From: F22 sp963675625
Lineage (GTDB): Bacteria > Bacteroidota > Bacteroidia > Bacteroidales > Bacteroidaceae
NCBI GenBank assembly: GCA_963675625.1
Contig: OY776497.1
Coordinates: forward strand, 620,001 to 684,000
Length of the DNA: 64,000 nt
Direction: 5' to 3'
Of the stretch, positions 27,259-34,685 are shown piece by piece (within the stretch, counting starts at the first letter, position 1; each line of letters starts with the position of its first letter). The position numbers and the translations under genes were made by a program. The notes beneath the pieces were generated by a model. That model worked only from the letters and a program-made list of their open reading frames with translations, ran no database searches and was not told the DNA's origin.

Positions 27259-28348
27259 TTATGCAAGTTCTCCCCCATCCAACTTCAACGAAAACTCCAG
27301 CACATCCTCATCTATCCCCAACGCAGCAAACTACTGCTTCAAGAATTGAATCTTACTCTTCGTGCTATTTCTGAAAGAGAAGTACATCTTCTCTCCAATC
27401 TTGCTATATCTGTCACCATCAGGTGCTAGTGCACACCAAGAGCCAGTATTATTAGAGATGTATTGATACATAGCACTTGAATCTTCTGCTTCCAAAAGAC
27501 TCAACAAACCTTCAAACACATCAGCCCAATCTCTTACAGGATACTCTGTGGCTTTATATTTGAAATTATATACGGTGCGACTTGTAAACAACTCCTCATC
27601 GTCTGCCAAACCCATAACTTCGACCTCTTTTAGCTGGTGCCACAAAAGTAGTCTGTGGAATGGCCCATAACTTTTTTGCCACAGTACATAATTCATCAGC
27701 GCGTTGAGTAATCTCTTCTTGCGACCAACGGGTACAGTTCTTTACAAACACATTCAATCGGAAAGCACTATAATTAAAACCCTTATCCATAGTCTGCAGT
27801 TTGGTAATGGCTTCATAAAGGTCATCAACCGACAAAATACCATTCTTTACGGTATTGTAGAAGTACATATAATTGCGTGTGATATTGGAACTTTGATTAT
27901 ACTCTTCCAGATTGTTGTTCAAGACAATGGAATCAAAAGACTCGCAGTCTTTTTTAATAGGTTTCAAACGGATTTTTCTTTTATCTTTGCCCCACTTTGC
28001 AACAATGTATTCCTCCCAAATCATATCTCGGAGTTCATCATTCTCTGTTGTAACGTACCCGTCTTCTATATTGCGGCAGATTGCAATAAGCAATAACAAG
28101 AGGGTAGTGATTCTTTGTTGTCCATCAATGATATTGAAGTCATGTGAGCCTTCATCTGTGAGTCGGGCATATACGATACTCCCAAAGAAATGGGATCTTC
28201 TATCTTCACGCACCACATCGACAAGGTCATTGAATAACCGTTCGCAGTTTTCTTTCTTCCAGTCGTAGTTGCGTTGATATACTGGGATATAGTATTTGTT
28301 GCTTTTGCCTTCAAGAAATTCAAGGATGGGTCTGAGTTCGCCTTTCAT
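27259..28348 (-). pseudogene. Decayed DUF262/DUF1524 (GmrSD-type) restriction-like gene
   Basis: The first ~150 residues are a clear DUF262 domain: IPVYQRNYDWKKENCERLFND and the nuclease-linked FNIIDGQQRITTLLLLL motif (about 75-91). The frame breaks near 27640 after TTFVAPAKR and continues in another frame (EVEVMGLADDEELFTSRTVY) for about 100 residues. There a TAG at 27331-27333 interrupts it, and the same frame goes on to a stop at 27259. Family members of this type are usually 550-700 residues with a DUF1524 HNH domain in the middle. Here the text jumps from an ITKLQ helix to what looks like the end of DUF1524 (GFNYSAFRLNVF...RWSQEEITQRADEL), so an internal deletion is likely. GmrSD-type enzymes cut modified phage DNA; this copy should be inactive. 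Confidence 0.85.
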
Positions 28349-28360
28349 ATATATTAGTTT

Positions 28361-28433
28361 AAGAAATTAAAGCTGTGATTACAGCTAGATAAGAGCTGTA
28401 TTAGCTCAAGTGTACCAAAGGTAATAATATTTT
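28361..28433. repeat. 73-bp direct repeat, copy 1, containing the DUF262 gene promoter
   Basis: This 73-bp sequence recurs at 33048-33120 with two differences. It contains two small palindromes (AGCTGTGATTACAGCT and GAGCTGTATTAGCTC) and, on the minus strand, a TACCTTTG -7 element at 28416-28423. Here that element is 68 bp upstream of the DUF262 start codon and is probably its promoter. Confidence 0.85.
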
Positions 28434-28619
28434 CACATATAACAATCAGGTACAACGTAAAATAAACACACATATTATAATTAATCTAATCAGAAGTGTG
28501 CTAGTTATCTAAAATCATCAAACCCAAGGTACTATTAAACTATCTGTTATATTATATTCACACCTCTCTATAATAAGAAAATAATACTAGAAACGATTGG
28601 ATTTTATTCATCTAAATAC

Positions 28620-28627
28620 TATATTTG
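28620..28627 (+). promoter_or_regulatory. -7 promoter element of the RloA-like gene
   Basis: TATATTTG matches TAnnTTTG and lies 45 bp before the start codon. In the degenerate duplicate at 30680-30895 the first T is changed to A, so that copy has lost it. The rest of the 28434-28671 gap is AT-rich with no other feature seen. Confidence 0.6.
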
Positions 28628-28671
28628 CAATATTGTTGTAGATTTTCAAGATAGACAAATAAAACAACGTT

Positions 28672-29982
28672 ATGATAAAATCCTTTTCATGTTCCAACTT
28701 TCGTTCTATTAAGCACGAAGTGACACTTAGTTTCGAGCCTACATCTGAAGAAGTCAAAAAGACGAGTCAAGTGTATGAAGTAGCTCCAGGTGTACACTTA
28801 TTACGTATGGCAATTATCCATGGAGCCAATGCATCAGGGAAAACAAATATACTGCGTGCTTTTGAATTTCTATCTGATTTTTGGCTTAAAGAACCAAGAA
28901 GTAAAAATGCTGGAATAGATATTATCCCCTTTAAGTTTCAAAAAGACACCAACCAAAATTCTTCTTTTGAATTGGTATGCTATGTCAAAGGACAGAAAAT
29001 GGTCTATAAGCTCGAGCTCAACAGCACAGAAGTAGTGCGTGAATCATTAGATTATTACGCATCTACACAACCTTCCAATGCGTTCACTCGTACGACAGAA
29101 AATGGTATCTCTACGATCACTTTTCCATCCAAGATGAAAGTAAGTGCAGCTGCCAAAGAAGTGCTCACACTGCGTTGTCTACCTAATAGTTCGGTGATTA
29201 CAGCTTACTCACAAATCAATGCACAGATTGCGATACTTGATGATTTTGAGAAGTGGCAATTCAGTACGCTATTTCCAGTTATGCATAGTCATATCTACAT
29301 GGGGAATTGGGCAAAAAGTGAACTCAATAAACATCCCAAAAGTAAAACATTTATACTTGACTTTTTAAGAGAAGCAGATTTCAATATTGTAGACTTTACC
29401 AATACTGAAACTCCTATAAACTATCCTGAAAGTGCACAAGGATTTATTGGGCAATTCAACAAATACATAAGTAGAGAACTAGGCAGAAATGAGCAAGAAC
29501 GACAAGAGTATCAAAAGAACTATGAGCTCATCAATAAATCCGTTTTTGACCTTGAACTCACTCACCGAGTAATTCAAGATGATGACACCTCTTCCGATTA
29601 TCAATTAGAAGAAGAACTGCAATCAGCTGGCACACATCGTCTACTAATGCTAGCCGTACTACTATATCAAATTTTTGAAACAAAAGGCATAGCCTATTTC
29701 GATGAAATAGAAAGTTCCCTACACCCTTATCTATTATATTACTTCATCCGACGTTTTCTAGAGAATGAGAGTCCTACTCAACTTATCGTAACGACTCATT
29801 ACGACCCATTATTGACCCAAACAAGTTGGATAGACAAAGAACTATTCTGGTTTACAGAAAAACAAAAAGATGGGAGTACAGATTTATACTCACTATCTGA
29901 ATTCAAGGGGCTAAAACGAATCAATATTCAAAAGGCTTATCTATCTGGCAACTTTGGAGCACTACCCGAAATAGATTACTAA
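28672..29982 (+). CDS. RloA-like AAA15/AAA_21 ATPase
   Basis: A 436-residue ABC/SMC-like ATPase. It begins MIKSFSCSNFRSIKHEVTLS, as in OLD/RloA-type ATPases that start on the first beta strand. Walker A is GANASGKT (51-58). The signature-like LQSAGTHRLLMLAVLLYQ (about 320-337) is followed by Walker B GIAYFDEIESSLHP (about 343-356) and a switch His in LIVTTHYDPLL. In RloAB and the related PARIS systems such an ATPase senses phage proteins and releases a Toprim-type nuclease partner. The partner gene starts 12 bp downstream but carries a stop codon. The ATPase frame itself looks intact. Confidence 0.88.
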   Translation: MIKSFSCSNFRSIKHEVTLSFEPTSEEVKKTSQVYEVAPGVHLLRMAIIHGANASGKTNILRAFEFLSDFWLKEPRSKNAGIDIIPFKFQKDTNQNSSFELVCYVKGQKMVYKLELNSTEVVRESLDYYASTQPSNAFTRTTENGISTITFPSKMKVSAAAKEVLTLRCLPNSSVITAYSQINAQIAILDDFEKWQFSTLFPVMHSHIYMGNWAKSELNKHPKSKTFILDFLREADFNIVDFTNTETPINYPESAQGFIGQFNKYISRELGRNEQERQEYQKNYELINKSVFDLELTHRVIQDDDTSSDYQLEEELQSAGTHRLLMLAVLLYQIFETKGIAYFDEIESSLHPYLLYYFIRRFLENESPTQLIVTTHYDPLLTQTSWIDKELFWFTEKQKDGSTDLYSLSEFKGLKRINIQKAYLSGNFGALPEIDY

Positions 29983-29993
29983 ACACCTAGAAT

Positions 29994-30593
29994 ATGGCAC
30001 GAGAAAGACGTAATAAAAAAGATAGTAGACCACAAAAGTCATTTACTAAGATTATTGGGGAAGGTCTTACAGAAAGATACTATTCTTCTAAAGTCCATAC
30101 TGCATTTAAAACAGAGTGAAAAGTCGAGAAAAAACACTTCCGTGATAGCAGTCCCCAAAGCTTATATGAACTGGCTATAGAACAATTAAGTCTCAACCAC
30201 ACAGTGTACTGTTTAGTCGATAAAGATAAGGCCAGAGACGGTGATAATACAGCCAAGATATACATCGAAAAGCTAGAGAAGTTGGACAATGAAAATGACA
30301 AATTTACACTTTGTGCAACCATGCCCTGCATAGAATACTGGTTCTTAATACATAATAAGCAAATCAACAGATTCTTTGCCAATGACAAAGAGGTTATTAA
30401 AGAGCTATTGACATCTATTCCAAACTATGATAAAACTGAAAAATATCTCAAGACTAACGATCTAGAAGCTCATCTACTCAAAGCTCCTGACTATTCAGAA
30501 CTAAAAAGAGCCATAACATATGCCAAGAATCATCCACATGATGCATCGCATTCAAGTATGCATCAATTATTTAAGGACATCTCATTGAATTAA
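29994..30593 (+). pseudogene. RloB-like Toprim nuclease interrupted by one in-frame TGA
   Basis: From ATG 29994 the frame reads MARERRNKKDSRPQKSFTKI, then the RloB acidic motif GEGLTERYY (23-31), and hits TGA at codon 42 (30117-30119). The same frame then continues without break to 30593 for about 157 more codons, giving VDKDKARDGD (second acidic motif) and MPCIEYWFLIH, the conserved P-x-x-E-x-W-x-x-x-H block of RloB. The total of about 199 codons is normal for the family. So a single base change truncates the nuclease partner of the adjacent ATPase. Internal restart at GTG 30204 would lose the first catalytic Glu. Readthrough cannot be excluded from sequence alone. Confidence 0.85.
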
Positions 30594-30679
30594 ACTCACT
30601 ACGCTACATAAAAAGAACCCTCATGCACATGTCCTTTAGTTTTTAATATACTAGACCACACCTCTACTACATAATATCG

Positions 30680-30895
30680 ACCTCTCTATAATAAGAAAAT
30701 AATACTAGAAACGATTGGATTTTATCCATCTAAATACAATATTTGGTTGTAGATTTTCAAAATAGACAAACAGAATAATGTCATGATAGAATCCTTTTCA
30801 TGTTCCAATTTTCGTTCTATTAAGCACGAGTAACACGTAGTTTCTTATCCATGGAGCCAATGCATCAGGGAAAACAAATATACTGCGTGCTTTTT
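30680..30895 (+). pseudogene. Remnant duplicate of the RloA gene start
   Basis: This stretch repeats the rloA upstream region and 5' end (28563-28731 and 28814-28863) with scattered changes, an 11-bp loss near the promoter and an ~80-bp internal deletion. The start codon is at 30783, but the frame breaks within 20 codons. The Walker A coding part is retained and then ends abruptly. It shows that a second rloA-type locus or a tandem duplication once stood here. The rest of 30594-31133 holds no gene that I can support. Confidence 0.85.
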
Positions 30896-31109
30896 GTGTA
30901 TATTACGTGCCGTGTACTGTTAAAACGAAATTTTAATTTAACATTGCGAACTTTTTGTCAAGTCTTTCAGTTTTTACTTGTACACCGTTGGCTAGGGGAT
31001 CAAAAGTTTCAAGTTGACTTAAAATGATGTTATTTTGTGTGTATGTGTATATCATTAATCTGTATTTATATGACATATCGCTATGTTTTGAGGGTGAAAA
31101 TGCGAATTA

Positions 31110-31141
31110 TTTGCGAACTCCATTATTTGTTCTTATCTTTG
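31110..31141 (+). promoter_or_regulatory. Promoter of the secreted paralogue cluster
   Basis: TTTG at 31110-31113 and TATCTTTG at 31134-31141 are 20 bp apart, a full match to the Bacteroidota promoter. Its position, 72 bp before ATG 31214, supports that start rather than the in-frame ATG at 31037. Confidence 0.8.
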
Positions 31142-31213
31142 TTTTTATTGATTTTTGCATGCGAAGTGAATCGATATATGATTTGTGTGAGTCTAATAAA
31201 AACGTTGTTCAAT

Positions 31214-31750
31214 ATGAAGGCTTTATATTTTATCTGTTGTTTGTTAATCTGCAACCTTTCATTTGCACAAACAAAAGTGTACAATGCTTCTAAAGAGATT
31301 AAAGGAACTGATTACACCTATTTATGTGAAGTTAGAAATGGTGTGTTCGTGACTTTAAAAAACAAAAAATGCGTATTTAGGGGACTTCAACAAATTAGTA
31401 ACGTCTCAAAATCAGAAGTTGAAGAGAAAGATGTGCCATTTCTAAAAAATGATGATGCAAGTCATGCGCAAGTATTGACTGTATGTAATGAGGTGCTTGG
31501 ACAGTTCTTTACAACCAAGATGGATAAAAAGCACAATCCTTTGGTGTTGAATCTTTTTATTAGTAGTGAAACAGGTCGTATCACAGATGTTTACTTTTGT
31601 TTTGCAACGGTACAAAAATGTGGTGAAATACCTCCTGAGGTTTATAGAGACTTAGAGTTGAAATTAAAGAAGGATGTATTATTTGAACCGTCTGAAGAAG
31701 GCAAGAAAGTTAATTATATCTTCAGACAAACAGTATTTAACCAGGAATAA
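31214..31750 (+). CDS. Secreted hypothetical protein, paralogue 1 of 3
   Basis: A 178-residue protein with a signal peptide (MKALYFICCLLICNLSFAQ). The open frame extends upstream to 31037, but ATG 31214 starts the signal peptide and lies right after a strong promoter. The mature part follows the plan of the two genes downstream: an N-terminal YNASKEIKGTDYTYLCEVRN block, a middle with paired Cys, and a C-terminal block of the form LNLFISSETGRITDVYF...IPPEVYRDLELKLKKDVLFE...GKKVNYIF. Identity to the other two is moderate, so this is the older copy. The C-terminal block looks like a small TonB-C-like or cystatin-like fold, which is a guess. It may belong to the DUF5043-like group, uncertain. Function unknown. 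Confidence 0.75.
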   Translation: MKALYFICCLLICNLSFAQTKVYNASKEIKGTDYTYLCEVRNGVFVTLKNKKCVFRGLQQISNVSKSEVEEKDVPFLKNDDASHAQVLTVCNEVLGQFFTTKMDKKHNPLVLNLFISSETGRITDVYFCFATVQKCGEIPPEVYRDLELKLKKDVLFEPSEEGKKVNYIFRQTVFNQE

Positions 31751-31776
31751 AGTTGTTTACTCGGAAATTGCTAGTT

Positions 31777-32307
31777 ATGAAATATTTAATTTGTATTGTT
31801 GGCCTGTTGATGAATTGTGCATTTCTTTCTGCGCAAACATATTATTACGATGTCGCTGGCGAATTATCAGTTGAGAACGCTACATATGTATGTAAACGTA
31901 CTAGCTACGGCTGGGTTACCTTGCATAACAAGCAGATTGCTTATGGTCAGGAATGTCCACAAGTGTATACCGATGGTAATAAGCCTGTCGATGATTCGAC
32001 TGAACCATCTGAACCATGGTTAATTGATGATCAGCAGATGTTTCATGTATGTGACTCTATTTGGTTGACAACTACTGCCCCTTATGTGAGTAAAAAAGAG
32101 GCGGATCGTACTATGATTGAACTATATATAGATTCTCAAACAGGTAAAGTAGCTGATGTTATTTTTGAATTTAAAGGCAATGCCCCTGTCGGTAAAATCC
32201 CCCCAGCAGTGTATAGAAAAGTTGAGTTGCTTTTAAAGGAGAAGCTTAATTTTAAAGTTGCGGCTGCGGGTAAAAAAGTCAATTACATTTATATGATGTA
32301 TCATTAA
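31777..32307 (+). CDS. Secreted hypothetical protein, paralogue 2 of 3
   Basis: A 176-residue protein with signal peptide MKYLICIVGLLMNCAFLSAQ; ATG 31777 is chosen over the longer non-canonical start at 31753 because it begins the signal. The mature part TYYYDVAGELSVENATYVCK is nearly the same as in paralogue 3. The conserved C-terminal block is IELYIDSQTGKVADVIFEF...IPPAVYRKVELLLKEKL...GKKVNYIYMM. Two Cys near residues 40 and 58 and a third near 91 are shared. It starts 26 bp after paralogue 1 and ends at a strong terminator that is duplicated after paralogue 3. No known function; exported to the periplasm. Confidence 0.8.
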   Translation: MKYLICIVGLLMNCAFLSAQTYYYDVAGELSVENATYVCKRTSYGWVTLHNKQIAYGQECPQVYTDGNKPVDDSTEPSEPWLIDDQQMFHVCDSIWLTTTAPYVSKKEADRTMIELYIDSQTGKVADVIFEFKGNAPVGKIPPAVYRKVELLLKEKLNFKVAAAGKKVNYIYMMYH

Positions 32308-32316
32308 ATAAACTTA

Positions 32317-32352
32317 CTATTCTGCTCTATATATAGGGCAGAATAGCTTTTT
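32317..32352 (+). terminator. Terminator after paralogue 2
   Basis: A near-palindrome, CTATTCTGC-TCTATATATAGG-GCAGAATAG, is followed by a T-run. The same element recurs after paralogue 3, so the terminator was copied with the gene. Confidence 0.85.
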
Positions 32353-32415
32353 GAAAGGTAGTGTAATAAATCGTGTGTTCTATCTAAGAAACCTAACCAA
32401 AAACTGTTGATAATT

Positions 32416-32946
32416 ATGAAACGTATTATCCTGATTTTTATTTTAATCTTGAATATCGCTTTTGTTAAAGCGCAAACATATTATTATGATGTCGCTGGCG
32501 AATTATCAGTTGAGAACGCTGCATATGTGTGTAAACGTACTAGCTATGGCTTAGTTACGCTGCATAATAATCACATTACTTATGGACAAGATTGCGCACA
32601 AATCTACAATGACACTAAAAAGCCTGTTGACGACTCGACTGAACCATCTGAACCGTGGCTTATTGATGACAAGCAGATGTATCATGAATGTGATTCAATC
32701 TGGTTAGCAATAACTGCACCTTATGTCAGTAAAGAAAAAGCAAAGCGTACAATCATTGAACTATATATAGACCCTCAATCGGGTAAAATAGCTGATGTCA
32801 TCTTTGAATTTTTAGATAGAGATGCTGTTGCTACTATGCCCCCAGCAGTGTATAGAAAAGTAGAGCTACTTTTAAAAGAGAAGCTTAATTTTAAAGTTAC
32901 GGCTGCGGGTAAAAAAGTCAATTACATTTATATGATGTACCGTTAA
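32416..32946 (+). CDS. Secreted hypothetical protein, paralogue 3 of 3
   Basis: A 176-residue protein with signal peptide MKRIILIFILILNIAFVKAQ. After the signal the sequence is very close to paralogue 2, starting with TYYYDVAGELSVENAAYVCK, while the signal peptides differ. The C-terminal block IELYIDPQSGKIADVIFEF...MPPAVYRKVELLLKEKLNFK is conserved. ATG 32416 is used rather than the upstream TTG. Recent tandem duplication is clear from nearly identical coding DNA and the copied terminator. Tandem secreted paralogues beside defence remnants are seen in immunity-gene arrays, but there is no direct evidence for that role. Confidence 0.8.
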   Translation: MKRIILIFILILNIAFVKAQTYYYDVAGELSVENAAYVCKRTSYGLVTLHNNHITYGQDCAQIYNDTKKPVDDSTEPSEPWLIDDKQMYHECDSIWLAITAPYVSKEKAKRTIIELYIDPQSGKIADVIFEFLDRDAVATMPPAVYRKVELLLKEKLNFKVTAAGKKVNYIYMMYR

Positions 32947-32955
32947 GATTGATTA

Positions 32956-32990
32956 CTATTCTGCTCTATATATAGGGCAGAATAGTTTTT
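32956..32990 (+). terminator. Terminator after paralogue 3
   Basis: Same hairpin as at 32317-32352 (CTATTCTGC arm, TATATA centre, GCAGAATAG arm) with a TTTTT tail. Confidence 0.85.
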
Positions 32991-33047
32991 CGAAAGGTTG
33001 TGTAATTATAGTCTACCCCTATATTAGGACCACATGTACTCTTCTTA

Positions 33048-33120
33048 AAGAAATTAAAGCTCTGATTACAGCTAGATAAGAGCTGTATTAGCTCAAGTGT
33101 ACCAAAGGTAACAATATTTC
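33048..33120. repeat. 73-bp direct repeat, copy 2
   Basis: Matches 28361-28433 at 71 of 73 positions. It carries the same minus-strand TACCTTTG element (33103-33110), but here no gene lies in front of it, so it is an orphan promoter and probably a leftover of a duplicated or deleted DUF262-type gene. Confidence 0.85.
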
Positions 33121-33237
33121 CCCACACGGCAAGTGTATATAAGATAAAACAGGAGCATCTATATCCAGAAAATTCTCTGTCATAGAAATGTCACAATTAA
33201 ACGTACTACCAACACAGCTTTTCCCCCTTTAAAGTTG

Positions 33238-33245
33238 TATCTTTG
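33238..33245 (+). promoter_or_regulatory. -7 promoter element of the HU-like gene, with a repeat-bearing leader
   Basis: TATCTTTG matches TAnnTTTG about 204 bp before the start codon. The leader holds three CGCCAAC words and an inverted pair AGATGTCT / AGACATCT, suggesting RNA structure or a binding site. Confidence 0.55.
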
Positions 33246-33448
33246 TTATACTAAAGTCAGTTTAAGTACGCCAACAGAGATGTCTAAGTTCACCAATATT
33301 AATATCTATATTCGCCAACTGAGACATCTAAATACGCCAACAACGACTGACATTCTATACTTAAAAACTATGCACACAGTATACGAGCTTATCATTGGGC
33401 TTAGTTCAGATGGGGATATAATATACACAATAAAAACTGCTACTACTT

Positions 33449-34042
33449 ATGGATCTATTTTATGATTACAACAAAAAGAAAGTGCCTGGCAAAGATAAGG
33501 CAATGTATTACGCACAAGCGGTGCACTCAAATGATATTCACTTGACAGATATCGCCAAGAATATAGCTGAAAAGTCAAGTGCTACCCCAGGCGATGTAAT
33601 AAGTATCTTGGACAATTTCTTTCTAGAAGTTGGGAAGAATGTGTTTGACTCAAACCGTGTGATTGTAGATGGTGTGTGTATCTTTTCTGCTAAACTGACC
33701 TCTGAGGGGGTAGATAAGCCAGAAGATTTGCATGGGAAGGAGATCACTTTCAATGGGCTTAAGGTACAATTCACAAAAAAATTCATCAATCAATTTGACT
33801 ATAAGATACACCACGCACCGAGCGCGATGAAGAAGTATCATGTCAACTTGGGAGAACTAGATGAAAGACGCCAGAGGCTCATTCAGTATCTACAAGATCA
33901 GCCTGTCATGACTACACGCATCTATCAAGAAATAACTGGGACACAAGAATACAAAGCAAGAGAAGAACTATTGCAATTTGTGGAAGAAGGATTAATAAAA
34001 AAGCACGGCAAGAATAATCGTTACTATACATTAATAAAGTAG
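33449..34042 (+). CDS. HU/IHF-like DNA-binding protein with C-terminal winged helix
   Basis: A 197-residue protein. Residues 1-125 match the Bacteroidota HU-like (HIG-type) domain: an N-terminal MDLFYDYNKKKVPGKDKAMY, the helix ATPGDVISILDNFFLEVGKN, then beta-arm strands NRVIVDGVCIFSAKL and FNGLKVQFTKKF. Residues 140-197 form a short winged helix (RQRLIQYLQDQPVMTTRIY, then EGLIKKHGKNNRYYTLIK). Such proteins bind DNA as dimers and are often found in mobile or accessory regions; a local regulatory or architectural role is inference. It is the last gene of the island before the right-hand 60-bp repeat. Confidence 0.82.
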   Translation: MDLFYDYNKKKVPGKDKAMYYAQAVHSNDIHLTDIAKNIAEKSSATPGDVISILDNFFLEVGKNVFDSNRVIVDGVCIFSAKLTSEGVDKPEDLHGKEITFNGLKVQFTKKFINQFDYKIHHAPSAMKKYHVNLGELDERRQRLIQYLQDQPVMTTRIYQEITGTQEYKAREELLQFVEEGLIKKHGKNNRYYTLIK

Positions 34043-34130
34043 GTCTAATATACTAGGTATATAGCTGAGCTGTTATCTCACCATAGACTAAGTGTTGTGG
34101 CAGCCCATATTTAAGCTTAGGGGTCTCCCT

Positions 34131-34190
34131 TAAGATTAGAATATAATAGAAACGAGAGCTTGTCGATGATTCGACAGGCTCTCGTTTCTT
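34131..34190. repeat. Right copy of the 60-bp direct repeat (carB terminator duplicate)
   Basis: Near-identical to 25097-25156: 18 identical bases, one change, 19 identical, two changes, 17 identical. The hairpin and T-rich tail are kept and it may still act as a terminator for the HU-like gene. Confidence 0.85.
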
Positions 34191-34207
34191 ATTACCTAAA
34201 GGATATT

Positions 34208-34309
34208 TTTGGTCTGACTTTTTACAGAAAACGCCCGTATTTTGGTCTGACTTTTTACAAAAAAGAGTTGTTTTTTGGTCTGACTTTTTACAGAAAAGTG
34301 TTTGTATTT
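34208..34309. repeat. 33-bp tandem repeat, three units
   Basis: A core beginning GGTCTGACTTTTTACA starts at 34211, 34244 and 34277, an exact 33-bp period. About 22-24 bases of each unit are conserved and about 9 vary. On the minus strand it reads as a repeated FCKKSDQ peptide, since 33 is a multiple of three, but no convincing gene context supports translation. Function unknown. Confidence 0.8.
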
Positions 34310-34370
34310 GCACAGAACATCCTGATTACCAATAGAAAATAAAAAAAAACTACATATAAAGTCAGAAACA

Positions 34371-34445
34371 ATGAAACAAGCAAACTATATCCCTAGAAAA
34401 ATAGACAAAGGACAGGCTCGCTTTTTTGTAACAAATCCTATCTAA
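34371..34445 (+). other. Short open frame, possible gene remnant
   Basis: ATG at 34371 opens a 24-codon frame starting MKQANYIPRKIDKGQ and ending in TAA. The N-terminus resembles, from memory, the start of some Bacteroidota hypothetical proteins, so it may be the head of a truncated gene at the island junction. The rest of 34446-34503 shows nothing. Confidence 0.3.
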
Positions 34446-34503
34446 CATATGACTTGACAAACCTATATACCTACTCCGAAGTATTTCCCATCACATCTCG
34501 TTT

Positions 34504-34587
34504 TCATTATCACCACAAATAGGTATTGCACATACTAAAGAGACACCATACCTTTGTATGGTAATTAATACAACATAGTGTACCTAT
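34504..34587 (+). promoter_or_regulatory. Promoter and putative operator of the ABC exporter pair
   Basis: The 25-bp block at 34504-34528 is shared at 23 of 25 positions with 39413-39437 in front of the methyltransferase gene. It ends in the -33 TTG; TACCTTTG follows at 34549-34556 with 20-bp spacing. ATAGGTA (34519-34525) and TACCTAT (34581-34587) form an inverted pair around the promoter, a probable regulator site. Confidence 0.7.
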
Positions 34588-34685
34588 CCAGATATACATA
34601 CAACATAGTCTCCCTAATGAAGTTCTTTTTTGAACAATACAAAACATTGTTCTCTATTACGCAAAACCAATTGAACAACAAATAG

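Noticed and set aside
31037..31213. Longer N-terminus for the first secreted paralogue
   Set aside because: The promoter at 31110-31141 and the signal peptide at ATG 31214 show that the upstream in-frame part is not translated.
34208..34309. 33-bp repeats as a CRISPR array
   Set aside because: The variable part is only about 9 bp, there are three units, and no cas genes are near.
34053..34313. Minus-strand open frame with repeated FCKKSDQ peptide as a gene
   Set aside because: It overlaps a terminator and has no clear ribosome site, promoter or homologue. The repeat is better described as DNA.
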